A stretch of DNA of 64,000 bases from Verrucomicrobiia bacterium (lineage in GTDB: Bacteria; Verrucomicrobiota; Verrucomicrobiia; Verrucomicrobiales; Akkermansiaceae): the NCBI GenBank assembly GCA_030432565.1, contig JAUIGV010000005.1:124001-188000 (forward strand), in the 5' to 3' direction. This document shows positions 7,983 through 16,373 of the stretch, piece by piece (position 1 is the first letter of the stretch; each line of letters opens with the position of its first letter). A program made the translations under genes and the position numbers. A model generated the notes under the pieces. The model did no database searches. It worked only from the letters and a program-made list of their open reading frames with translations, and had not been told where the DNA came from.

Positions 7983-9195
7983 AAGAGCCGAACGGCCAGA
8001 AGGTCTTGATCAATTCCTTCATTTTTCCTGCCCCAATCGAAGGTTTTTCCTCGTCCAAAATTTGGGCGTATCGGATGAGACCCAATGCCGTCGCATATTG
8101 GGGATCCTTAAAGTAGGCATGCACTCCGCTCACATCCGGCTGTTCCGGTTTATAAACCGGAAGATCAAAGACTTCGCATGCCAGCTCACCAATCCCACGC
8201 ATCTGACTGGTGCCGCCCGTCAAAAAGACGCCGGTTCCAATCTGCTCCAGTGCTCCCGAAGGAAGCCCTTCGATCACAAGTTCGAAGGCCTCTTCCAGCC
8301 TTCCCCGAATAACATCATTCAAAACCTGACGCTTGATCTCAATCGGCGGAAACCCTTTCTCATCCTCCACCTTCACAATTCCGACTGAACTCGCGGGATC
8401 GGCGGAGGCATTGCCCTCGGCAATCTTAACCTTCTCCGCTTTCGAAAACGGGATATGGGTCACCAGATGAATATCGTTTGAAACGTGATTCCCCCCCACG
8501 GGAACGCAGCCCGAGGCAGCAATCGCACCATCAATATAGAGAACGTAGTCGGTCGTCTCTCCGCCAATATCAATCACCAAAGCCCCATCCTCCTTGCGTT
8601 CCCGGTTCAGACAAATCTGAGCGGAAGCAATCGGAGCAAAAACAACATCATCGACATCCAAAGGGATTTCACGAACACATTTGATACTGTTCTGAATACG
8701 GGTCCGCACTCCATGAACAATGTGGTAATCGGCTTCAAGACTTCGCCCCAAAAGTCCGTAGGGCACCGTCGAGTGGGCCTGTCCGTCCAGCGTAAAGTGT
8801 CGCGCCAGATGGTGAAGGTAGACGTGTTCGCTGGGAATGGCAATATCCCGGGCGATCTCCTTGACCTCCTCAAGATGATGTCGATCCACCTCTTGCTCGT
8901 CATCAGGAAGACGAAATGTCCCGGTGTTATTCACGCCCTTGATGTGGGCCCCCGTGACTGAAAGAAAAACGCTCTTGATGACGACATCACTCACGTCCTC
9001 CGCCTCAAGCAAGGCGGACTTCACACAGGCGCGAACCTGCTTGTAATCGGCAATCTCCCCTTTCCTCACTCCAGCCGACCGGGTCTCGCCCATCCCCAAA
9101 ATCTTTGCCGATTCGTCCGGCTTGATTTCTGCCACCACCATGACGGTCTTGGTGGATCCGATCTCGAGACCGACGTGAATCTTGGAACGTGCCAT
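7981..9195 (-). CDS. ftsA: Cell division protein FtsA
   Basis: 404 residues, actin-fold ATPase that tethers FtsZ filaments to the membrane and recruits later divisome proteins. Visible features are the N-terminal VGLEIGSTKT phosphate-1 motif, the 1C-domain segment with SVTGAHIKG, the phosphate-2 motif VIDIGGETTDY and the adenosine-motif region GVFLTGGTSQM. The end KELIKTFWPF is a short amphipathic helix suited to membrane targeting. The gene is the third of a ddl-ftsQ-ftsA run; ftsZ, normally next, is missing here, and the stop codon abuts the intergenic RNA-like element. Confidence 0.93.
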   Translation of the reverse strand: MARSKIHVGLEIGSTKTVMVVAEIKPDESAKILGMGETRSAGVRKGEIADYKQVRACVKSALLEAEDVSDVVIKSVFLSVTGAHIKGVNNTGTFRLPDDEQEVDRHHLEEVKEIARDIAIPSEHVYLHHLARHFTLDGQAHSTVPYGLLGRSLEADYHIVHGVRTRIQNSIKCVREIPLDVDDVVFAPIASAQICLNRERKEDGALVIDIGGETTDYVLYIDGAIAASGCVPVGGNHVSNDIHLVTHIPFSKAEKVKIAEGNASADPASSVGIVKVEDEKGFPPIEIKRQVLNDVIRGRLEEAFELVIEGLPSGALEQIGTGVFLTGGTSQMRGIGELACEVFDLPVYKPEQPDVSGVHAYFKDPQYATALGLIRYAQILDEEKPSIGAGKMKELIKTFWPFGS

Positions 9196-9211
9196 GGAAT
9201 CAAATTACGCT

Positions 9212-10105
9212 TCAACGATAGTGAATCGGAACAAAGCGACGTGGGATAAGGTTTACTTTTGCGAGAGATTTCCCCTGCAGCTCGGCATGGGAAACGAGTC
9301 TTTCCAGATTATGCATTTGCCGCTCCTGATCGTAGTAGGAGAAGGTGGCCAAAATGCCGTTGAGAGTTTTCATTTCGAGCATGATTTCATCTTTCACCAC
9401 GACCCAGGCCGGGCGCTCCACCCCCTCGAACTTTTCGTTGGCGCGCTTGACGAGCTCCAGCGCAAAATTCAGCCCTTCGTGCTCAATTGAACGCCCGTCT
9501 TCGATCTGACCACGCTCGGCGGACTGCACCATGACCACAGGAAGCTTCTCTCCCACCTTCCAGAGTTCACCGGAATCACACCGGAAGGCTGTACCGTCTT
9601 CATCGACAAGAAAGCCGCTTTCGCGATCACGCTCTTTAATCTGCAAAGACCGACACGCCACCCAGGCGACCGGATGCCTCTCCTCAACTTCGATCTTGAG
9701 GACGCCCGGAAGTCTTCGACTGACCTTCGCGGTCTTGATTTCCGGCAGCGCTTCGATCGCGGTCTGGAGTTCATCGGTATCGATGGCAAAGATCGTTTTC
9801 TCAAGATCAATCCCGGTTTTCGAGACGAAGCGATGGTGAGTCAAAAAGCGCGCATTCTCGCCCTCCGGAGTCAGAATTTTTACATCGGCAATTTCAAACT
9901 CGCTGTTCTCCACAAAAAGCTTCTGCCAACCAAAACTCAGGCCAATTCCCAGTCCTACCATCAAAAGGATGGCAATTCCCAGCTTCATAAAGCGCGCACA
10001 AAACTTCACGAAATCGAAGAACATAATTCGCGGGGAGCTCACCTTGAGGTGGAGCATGCGCTGACGCGACTTACGGGTTCGAGCTGATGTGCGGCGGGAA
10101 AACAT
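9212..10105 (-). CDS. ftsQ: Cell division protein FtsQ
   Basis: 297 residues. FtsQ (DivIB) is a bitopic divisome protein whose periplasmic POTRA domain links early and late division proteins. A basic cytoplasmic tail of about 39 residues precedes one transmembrane helix (about 40-59). A POTRA-like region follows (FEIADVKILTPEG) and then the FtsQ domain with the typical LPEIKTAKVSRRLPGVLKIEVEE-type segment ending in RHPVAW. It lies between ddl and ftsA, separated by 12 and 16 bases, which supports an operon. Identification rests on both the domain pattern and gene order. Confidence 0.88.
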   Translation of the reverse strand: MFSRRTSARTRKSRQRMLHLKVSSPRIMFFDFVKFCARFMKLGIAILLMVGLGIGLSFGWQKLFVENSEFEIADVKILTPEGENARFLTHHRFVSKTGIDLEKTIFAIDTDELQTAIEALPEIKTAKVSRRLPGVLKIEVEERHPVAWVACRSLQIKERDRESGFLVDEDGTAFRCDSGELWKVGEKLPVVMVQSAERGQIEDGRSIEHEGLNFALELVKRANEKFEGVERPAWVVVKDEIMLEMKTLNGILATFSYYDQERQMHNLERLVSHAELQGKSLAKVNLIPRRFVPIHYR

Positions 10106-10117
10106 GGGATAATTCGG

Positions 10118-11047
10118 TCAGGGCCTCGCGGCCAGAGAAAGTTCGGCAATCTTCACGCAAAGATCTCCAAATGAATAACCGGCCTCAGCCGCGCCCATGG
10201 GCAACAAACTGGTTTCGGTCATCCCGGGAATAGTATTGGCTTCTAAAACGTAAGGATCTCCAAACGAATTCAACAACACATCGACCCTGGAGTAAACCTC
10301 AATTCCTAGCGCATCGTAGGCTTTTTTTGCTGCAGACTGCACAATTGCCGTCTCTTCGAACGTCAAATCGGCGGGACAGGTGTATTGGCTGCCCACTTCT
10401 TTTCCACTCAACCAAGGGTATTTTGTCTCCATATCATACCAATCTCCCTCCGGGGGAGCGATTTCCACCACCGGAAAAACTTTGCCATTCAGGACACCGA
10501 CCGTGAGCTCCCGCCCCTCGACAAACTCTTCCACCAGCAAATCAGAGCTGAATTCCGCTGCATGCTCCATCGCAGCCATCGCCTCGGAAGACTCCTTCAC
10601 CACCCGGATCCCCACGCTTGATCCCTCGCGCGGTGGCTTCACCACAAAAGGAACCGGCATCCCGGGCAACTTCGGCCCGTCCGAGCAGTCGACGATTTCC
10701 GAACCGGGAGTCGGAACTTCGTGTTTCAAAAAGCACTCCTTGCTGAGATTTTTGTCGAAAGCCACCTCGCTGCTCTTCACCCCCGCTCCAGTGTAACGAA
10801 CCCCCAACCCTTCCAGATATCGCTGTAATCCTCCGTCTTCCCCGAAAGTCCCGTGAATGACGTTGAAGGCCAAATCCGTCCCCTCCGGCAACGTCGGCTC
10901 GGTATCCACCACGTCGACTCCCACCACCCGATATCCCTTTTCCTCCAGCGCCTTCACCACGGCCTTTCCGGAAGCAATCGAAACCTCCCTTTCGGCTCCG
11001 GGTCCACCCATAAGAACGGCAATCAGCATTTCCTCAGTCAATTTCAT
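10118..11047 (-). CDS. ddl: D-alanine--D-alanine ligase
   Basis: 309 residues from the ATG at 11047, chosen because AGGA lies five bases upstream and the protein then begins just before the conserved IAVLMGGPGAEREVS motif; an in-frame ATG 45 bases upstream is less likely. An ATP-grasp enzyme joining two D-Ala for peptidoglycan. Present are FNVIHGTFGEDG, KPPREGSSVGI (ATP-grasp loop), EEFVEGRELTVG, and the Mg/ATP site YVLEANTIPGMTETS. First gene of the leftward ddl-ftsQ-ftsA division cluster. Confidence 0.94.
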   Translation of the reverse strand: MKLTEEMLIAVLMGGPGAEREVSIASGKAVVKALEEKGYRVVGVDVVDTEPTLPEGTDLAFNVIHGTFGEDGGLQRYLEGLGVRYTGAGVKSSEVAFDKNLSKECFLKHEVPTPGSEIVDCSDGPKLPGMPVPFVVKPPREGSSVGIRVVKESSEAMAAMEHAAEFSSDLLVEEFVEGRELTVGVLNGKVFPVVEIAPPEGDWYDMETKYPWLSGKEVGSQYTCPADLTFEETAIVQSAAKKAYDALGIEVYSRVDVLLNSFGDPYVLEANTIPGMTETSLLPMGAAEAGYSFGDLCVKIAELSLAARP

Positions 11048-11118
11048 TGTCCTGCAAACGTCTCTCCTGAAATCACATCTTTCAATTTTCAAATCTCACA
11101 TTTGAATGTCCCCACCCC

Positions 11119-11367
11119 ATGGAAGAAATCCCATCCACGAAAACCGGACGCTGGCTCTACGTGTTTGGAGCAACCTATCTGGTCCTGTTTCTTTTTATGC
11201 GACCTGATCAGGAAACCACAGCCCACATTCGCTGGATTGGCTTTTTCATCCTGACGCAAGGCCTCATCCAAATCATCTTCCCCCAATTCCGCTGTTCAAG
11301 GTCAACAAACTTTAGTGTCGCCACTCTCGTTATCATCACCACAATCGTCATCTCACTTGATTCATGA
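11119..11367 (+). CDS. Small membrane protein, unknown function
   Basis: 82 residues. Two or three hydrophobic segments: about 12-27, 39-55 and 66-80. I recognise no family. The case for a real gene is that its stop overlaps the start of the following sulfatase in an ATGA arrangement (11364-11367), which normally means translational coupling. It might be a helper for sulfatase export, or simply a neighbour. The region upstream is a short divergent gap shared with ddl. Confidence 0.5.
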   Translation: MEEIPSTKTGRWLYVFGATYLVLFLFMRPDQETTAHIRWIGFFILTQGLIQIIFPQFRCSRSTNFSVATLVIITTIVISLDS

Positions 11368-13145
11368 AACTACTCAGTTGCTTCCTGTCCCTCATTGCCA
11401 TGGCCTCGGGCCAATCGCGCCCCAATGTCGTCATCGTCATCACCGATGACCAGGGCTATGGCGATCTCGCCTGCCACGGCAATCCCGTTATCAAGACTCC
11501 CAATCTCGACAAACTCTACTCCGAGTCCACCGTTCTCACGGATTACCACGTCGCCCCAACCTGCTCACCCACCCGCGCCGCACTTCTCAGCGGTCACTGG
11601 ACCAATCGCACCGGGGTCTGGCACACCATCATGGGCCGATCCATGATTCGCGAGAACGAAGTCACCCTGGGACAACATTTCCAAAAAGACTACGCCACCG
11701 CCATGTTCGGGAAGTGGCATCTGGGAGACAACTATCCCTACCGTCCCGAAGATCGCGGCTTTGAAGAAGTCTATCGTCACGGCGGAGGCGGTGTTGGCCA
11801 AACCCCGGACGTCTGGGATAACGCCTACTTCGATGGCGCCTACTTTCACAACGGACAAATCGAGAAAGCCAAAGGTTTCTGCACCGATGTCTTCTTTGAT
11901 CAGGCAAACAACTTCATCAGGAAGGCTGCGACCAAAAATGAGCCATTCCTCGCCTACATCTCGCTGAACGCCCCCCACGGCCCGATTCACTGCCCTCAGA
12001 AATACCTCGATCTCTACAAAGACCAGAACGCAAACATCGCCTCCTTCTTCGGGATGATTACCAATATCGATGACAACGTTGGCAGGACACGCAAGCTCCT
12101 CTCGGATCTCGGCATTGCCCAAAACACCATCTTCATCTTCACCACCGACAATGGAACCGCCAGCGGGGCAAACGTGTTCAATGCCGGTATGAAGGGGAAG
12201 AAAGGCTCCCCCTATGACGGAGGTCACCGCGTTCCCATGTTCATTCACTGGCCCGCCGCCGGACTCAACAAGCATCGCAAAATTGACACCCTCACCCACG
12301 CCATCGACTTCGTCCCCACTCTCATGGACGTTTGTGAGGTTCCAAACACGGCCGAGGTGAAATTCGACGGAGTTTCTCTTAAAAGCCTCATCGATCCCGA
12401 CACCAAGGTCCAGTGGCCCGACCGCTTCATCATCACTGATTCACAGCGTGTGATCGATCCCATCAAATGGCGTCAGTCTTCGGTCATGTCGCAGCAATAC
12501 CGCCTCATCAACGGCAAGGAACTCTACGACATCAAAGCCGATCCCGGTCAGGAAAAGGACATTGCCGGCAGCAATCCGGACCAAGTCGAAAAAATGCGTC
12601 GGTTCTATGAAGCCTGGTGGACCGAGCTTGAGCCAACGTTTTCCAAAACCACCGAGATCTACCTCGGCCATCCCAACGACCCGGTTTCAACCCTCACCGC
12701 TCACGACTGGCTCAATACCGGCCCACCTTGGAATCAAGGTCACATTCGCAAAGCCAACGCATACGGGAATGTGAACCACAAAAAACAAAAAGAGCATAAA
12801 GGCTATTGGGCCGTGAAGGTCATCGCCGATGGCACCTATAAGATCAGCGCCTATCGATGGGCACCTGAAGCAAACCACCCAATTACCTCCGGACTGCCTG
12901 CCGGGAAGAACGTGCCGGGAGCCTCCAAGGCTTTTCGAACCAACGTCGGTACCACACTGCCGATCACGCAAGCCACCCTTCGCCTGAACGGGGAGGACCT
13001 GGAGCAGAAGCCCGTGGGAGAGAAGGACACCAGAATCACCTTCACCGCCAAGCTTACCAAAGGTTCGCATCAGCTCTCGCCCGTCTTCCTCACCGATAAA
13101 GGGGAAATTGGCGCCTACTACGTCACCGTCGAAAAACAACCCTAG
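11364..13145 (+). CDS. Secreted sulfatase, Cys-type (CSPTR)
   Basis: 593 residues. Sulfatases hydrolyse sulfate esters using a formylglycine made from a Cys or Ser. The signal peptide covers about residues 1-17. Metal-binding Asp28-Asp29 lie in ITDDQGYGD, the modified Cys67 in CSPTRAAL, GKWHLG is intact, and TTDNGT carries the later metal site. After the catalytic domain (to about residue 450) there is a C-terminal domain of about 130 residues, also found in the sulfatase at 48936, so the two are paralogues. Starts with ATGA overlap with the small membrane protein gene. The substrate is unknown; sulfated polysaccharide is likely. Confidence 0.92.
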   Translation: MKLLSCFLSLIAMASGQSRPNVVIVITDDQGYGDLACHGNPVIKTPNLDKLYSESTVLTDYHVAPTCSPTRAALLSGHWTNRTGVWHTIMGRSMIRENEVTLGQHFQKDYATAMFGKWHLGDNYPYRPEDRGFEEVYRHGGGGVGQTPDVWDNAYFDGAYFHNGQIEKAKGFCTDVFFDQANNFIRKAATKNEPFLAYISLNAPHGPIHCPQKYLDLYKDQNANIASFFGMITNIDDNVGRTRKLLSDLGIAQNTIFIFTTDNGTASGANVFNAGMKGKKGSPYDGGHRVPMFIHWPAAGLNKHRKIDTLTHAIDFVPTLMDVCEVPNTAEVKFDGVSLKSLIDPDTKVQWPDRFIITDSQRVIDPIKWRQSSVMSQQYRLINGKELYDIKADPGQEKDIAGSNPDQVEKMRRFYEAWWTELEPTFSKTTEIYLGHPNDPVSTLTAHDWLNTGPPWNQGHIRKANAYGNVNHKKQKEHKGYWAVKVIADGTYKISAYRWAPEANHPITSGLPAGKNVPGASKAFRTNVGTTLPITQATLRLNGEDLEQKPVGEKDTRITFTAKLTKGSHQLSPVFLTDKGEIGAYYVTVEKQP

Positions 13146-13201
13146 CGCAAGTATCCTGCCTGTGTCACCGGCCTAAGCAAAACAACCTTTCATCCACAGA
13201 A

Positions 13202-14170
13202 ATGCTCGCATTCTCCACCTGTTGGAACAACTCCCGCCACACCGATGGCGAGGAGATGATCGATGAAATCCTCGAACTCGGCTTCGACACGCTCGAGCTT
13301 TCCCATGGCATGACCATTGCGAAACTCCCCGGGATCAAAAAGGCTTTCGCCGCCAACAAATTCAAGTGCGTCGGCGTCCACAACTACTTCCCCTCGCCCA
13401 CCGAGGTCATGATTGACGCGCCTGATGCCTACGAATTTTCTTCAGACAACAAAAACGAACGCGACAAGGCTTTCCGGGAAACCTTGAAGACGCTGGAGAT
13501 CGCCCACGAATTCGGGGCCTATTACGTCGTCCTCCACATGGGATCCGTGGCCACCATGCCCCACAAAAAATGGACCGGCGCTCTCACCAAAAAACTCGCC
13601 GCCGGAGAACAACTCACCGACGACTATGCCGATGACAAACTCGAGTGCGTCAAGCGCCGTGAAAAACAGGGCCCCAAATATTTTAAGCGAGCCATCGACA
13701 CCCTTGAACGCCTCATCGAACCCGCCAGGCAGGCCGGGGTCAAACTCGCAGTCGAATCCCGCTCCAAATATGAAGACGTCCCCGACGAACGAGAGATGAT
13801 CCGCCTTCAGGAACATTTCAAAGACTGCCCGCAAATCGGCTACTGGCACGACTTTGGTCACGTTGGACTCAAACACAACCTCGGTCTCCTCGACCACGAC
13901 CAATGGCTGGGAAAAATGGCCCCCTACCTGATTGGAGCCCACCTTCACGACGTCCAATGGCCAAAACGTGATCACCGCGTTCCCTTCACCGGCGAGCTGC
14001 CCTACGACGACCTTCTCAAGCATTTCAAACCCGAAATGCCCTTTACCTGGGAGCTTTCTCCCTCGCGTAAAACCGAGCAGATTCTTCCCGCGGCCCAAGT
14101 CTGGCGAAAAAAATATCCCGAGACCCAGATCTCTCCAGATTATTGGCAACCGAAAGCCCCTCAGTCCTGA
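13202..14170 (+). CDS. Sugar phosphate isomerase/epimerase-type TIM barrel protein
   Basis: 322 residues, AP-endonuclease-2/xylose-isomerase-like TIM barrel. Motifs: ELGFDTLELSHG near the start, VVLHMGSV, KLAVESRSKYEDVP, GYWHDFGHV and the LIGAHLHDVQ strand, which together supply the His, Glu and Asp residues that bind metal in this fold. No signal peptide, so probably cytoplasmic. It follows the sulfatase by 56 bases and may process a released sugar. The 3' end overlaps a convergent small gene by ten bases. Confidence 0.8.
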   Translation: MLAFSTCWNNSRHTDGEEMIDEILELGFDTLELSHGMTIAKLPGIKKAFAANKFKCVGVHNYFPSPTEVMIDAPDAYEFSSDNKNERDKAFRETLKTLEIAHEFGAYYVVLHMGSVATMPHKKWTGALTKKLAAGEQLTDDYADDKLECVKRREKQGPKYFKRAIDTLERLIEPARQAGVKLAVESRSKYEDVPDEREMIRLQEHFKDCPQIGYWHDFGHVGLKHNLGLLDHDQWLGKMAPYLIGAHLHDVQWPKRDHRVPFTGELPYDDLLKHFKPEMPFTWELSPSRKTEQILPAAQVWRKKYPETQISPDYWQPKAPQS

Positions 14171-14466
14171 TCTTCGATCTCGATTCCAAGTTCCTTTCGA
14201 AGCAAGAGATTCAAATCCGACTTCCCGGGAGAGAGACATTCCGATCTCCCCAGTTTCACAATCTGTACCTTTTTGTCGGTCGCCCCGATCGCGAGGAAAA
14301 GGTCTCTTCCATCCGCAAGACCGGAATAACGGGTCGCGATTACCTTTCCTAGAAAGCGACCATCTCCCCCCTCGCTCGTCATCATCTCACCGGATTCCGA
14401 AGTGAAGTCTTTAAAACCCGCACCAATGGCGGAATTGATGTATTCCTGAATCTCCTCAGTCGTCAT
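14161..14466 (-). CDS. Small conserved-looking hypothetical protein
   Basis: 101 residues from the ATG at 14466 (MTTEEIQEYINSAIGAG). Longer in-frame starts exist but add low-complexity sequence without a plausible fold. The protein looks soluble, with a helix followed by alternating strands (GKVIATRYSGLADGRDLFLAIG). I do not recognise a family. It ends inside the last codons of the convergent TIM-barrel gene, so the two transcripts would overlap at their 3' ends. Confidence 0.45.
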   Translation of the reverse strand: MTTEEIQEYINSAIGAGFKDFTSESGEMMTSEGGDGRFLGKVIATRYSGLADGRDLFLAIGATDKKVQIVKLGRSECLSPGKSDLNLLLRKELGIEIEDQD

Positions 14467-14660
14467 TGCCCCAAAATCTTCGCCCGGGTCACCCCGGGAG
14501 ACCAGCGTCAAACACCCGACCTGGTCACTTTGACATCGGCGAAAAGACACGAGCAAAAGACGACCGAAAAGAGCCCATTGTAACCCACCCACCAGTGCCG
14601 GAGGGAAATGACCAAACAAGTCCGACCAAACCGGCTGCCCATCACAGCCTTGGCTGAGTC

Positions 14661-14682
14661 TTTACATGTCGTTTACACATCG
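14661..14682 (+). promoter_or_regulatory. Tandem 11-base direct repeats, possible operator
   Basis: TTTACATGTCG (14661-14671) is followed at once by TTTACACATCG (14672-14682), 9 of 11 bases identical, ending three bases before the predicted -35 box at 14686. Spacing of one helical turn and position directly upstream of -35 fit an activator or repressor site. Confidence 0.3.
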
Positions 14683-14685
14683 TCC

Positions 14686-14714
14686 CTGACTTCCATGTTA
14701 ATTTACCCTAGTTT
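14686..14714 (+). promoter_or_regulatory. Predicted promoter of the 14739 gene
   Basis: CTGACT (14686-14691), 17-base spacer, TAGTTT (14709-14714), 24 bases before the ATG. It follows the TTGAC-N16/17-TAG pattern seen at 2103, 6488 and 46946. Confidence 0.35.
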
Positions 14715-14738
14715 GGTTCGCCCCTCACTTTGAAAGTC

Positions 14739-16373
14739 ATGAAACTAAAACAGTTAGCCCACCCTCAACTCCTCCTCATCATTGCCGCTACGGTGCTGAC
14801 TCTTACCTCCCCCGGAAGCACCAAAGCCAAACCGGAGATCAAACTCCCCACTGGAGGATTTGAAGTCACATTTTCCAACGGCGTATTTCAAAAATGCGAA
14901 TTTTTCGAAGACGCCACAGTGAAGGTCACCCAGGACGGACGGACGGCAACCGGAACGGTCAAAGTCACCGACGGTAAAATCATGGTCAGATATGAAGATA
15001 ACCGGATCGAGCAGTGGAGCGATCTTGATGGAGCCTACTTCGTCAATCACTGGCATCCAACTTCCGCCTATCCCGAGCAGGCATCACAAATGGGCACCGC
15101 CGAAAAACACCTCGAAGGGAAACTCGAAGTCCACGAATGGGGAACCTTCACCATTCTGCAAGGATCCGACGGCAACCCCATCCCCTGGTATCAAGCTCCA
15201 GAGAAACTTGTCGATCTTCCCCCATTCGTCCAACAGCAAGCAGGGGCATTCTCAAAATCCATGCCCTTCAACTTTGCGAATGACCTCGACTCTATGCGGA
15301 TGGAGACTCCTGTTCTCTATTTCTACCCGGAGAAAGCCATGGATGTCCGCATTTCAGCCAGCTTCCCCAAAGGCCGGATCACCGAGGTCTTCCCTCCGGT
15401 TGCCTATCAATTCAGCATTCTCCCAACAACCAATACCCTCTGGCGCGGCACTCTCCTCCCGCCAAATGCTCCTGAAAAAAGCCGCATCCCCGAAGCCACC
15501 GGACAAAATGGCCGCCACTATGCCGCAGCTCGCGCGGTTCCAGATGCCTGGCTTTACAGCCAAATCACCCCTCGCACCGAAGCTGCTCTGGAAGCCGCCA
15601 AAAAGGCCAAGGCTAAATCCGACACCCCATTCCCCCTCCCTCCCGCCCCCATCGACCACTTCATCTTCTATCGCGGTGCGGGTAATGCCGGGAATTTCCC
15701 CATTCGGGCCGTTGAGCAGGACACTCCGGGAACCTACCTGCTGCACTCCCAATACCATCAAACGATCCCTAAACTCTTCGCCCTTCGCGTCGTCGACGGA
15801 AAGAGCAGCTGGGTCGCCATCGATCAACTCGCTCGCATCGACTACGACAAAAAGGAAAAGAAGACCCTCAACCAAAAAGAAATCATCTTCCCCGAGGCCA
15901 CCAAGTCGACCAAGGAGGTTGCCAGTGAACTTCGACACGCAATGGTAGCGGCTCTTCACTCCGAAGGCCTCACCAAAGACGAAGCCAAAGCGATGGTCGC
16001 CACGTGGGACGATCTCTGGTTCACCGACCCCGGCACCCGTGTCCTCGCAATCCTGCCTCAGAGTTATGCCGATGAAATGGTTCCCCTTAAGATCTCTCCA
16101 AAACCTGCCAAAGTTGAAAGGGTCTTCGTAGCGCGCCTCGAGCTGTTCAACAAAGCCCAGGAACAAATACTCTCCAGCATCCTCGATCCCATCAACGGTA
16201 TGGATGATAAAATCGCCAGCGAAAAACTAGCAGCGCTTAATCTCGGCCGCTACTCTGCCGGTGGAATGGCTCGAGCCAAAACTTTGATCGCAGATCAAAT
16301 CGAGAGCCGATTTTCAAGGCTCGAAAAACTGCAGAAAAAGCAAATGGATACAGAGACCGCCTCTACTCGCTAG
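14739..16373 (+). CDS. Secreted protein of unknown function with VHEWGTF motif
   Basis: 544 residues from the ATG at 14739; a TTG nine bases upstream is the only longer start. A signal peptide spans about residues 1-30. A small N-terminal beta domain (about 35-105) precedes the main domain, which opens with KLEVHEWGTFTILQGSDG, a segment I have seen in uncharacterised planctomycete and verrucomicrobial proteins. No catalytic motif that I can name. A lysine-rich stretch lies near residue 285 and the C-terminus is helical. Its end overlaps the convergent methyltransferase gene by 11 bases. Own promoter and possible operator upstream. Confidence 0.75.
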   Translation: MKLKQLAHPQLLLIIAATVLTLTSPGSTKAKPEIKLPTGGFEVTFSNGVFQKCEFFEDATVKVTQDGRTATGTVKVTDGKIMVRYEDNRIEQWSDLDGAYFVNHWHPTSAYPEQASQMGTAEKHLEGKLEVHEWGTFTILQGSDGNPIPWYQAPEKLVDLPPFVQQQAGAFSKSMPFNFANDLDSMRMETPVLYFYPEKAMDVRISASFPKGRITEVFPPVAYQFSILPTTNTLWRGTLLPPNAPEKSRIPEATGQNGRHYAAARAVPDAWLYSQITPRTEAALEAAKKAKAKSDTPFPLPPAPIDHFIFYRGAGNAGNFPIRAVEQDTPGTYLLHSQYHQTIPKLFALRVVDGKSSWVAIDQLARIDYDKKEKKTLNQKEIIFPEATKSTKEVASELRHAMVAALHSEGLTKDEAKAMVATWDDLWFTDPGTRVLAILPQSYADEMVPLKISPKPAKVERVFVARLELFNKAQEQILSSILDPINGMDDKIASEKLAALNLGRYSAGGMARAKTLIADQIESRFSRLEKLQKKQMDTETASTR

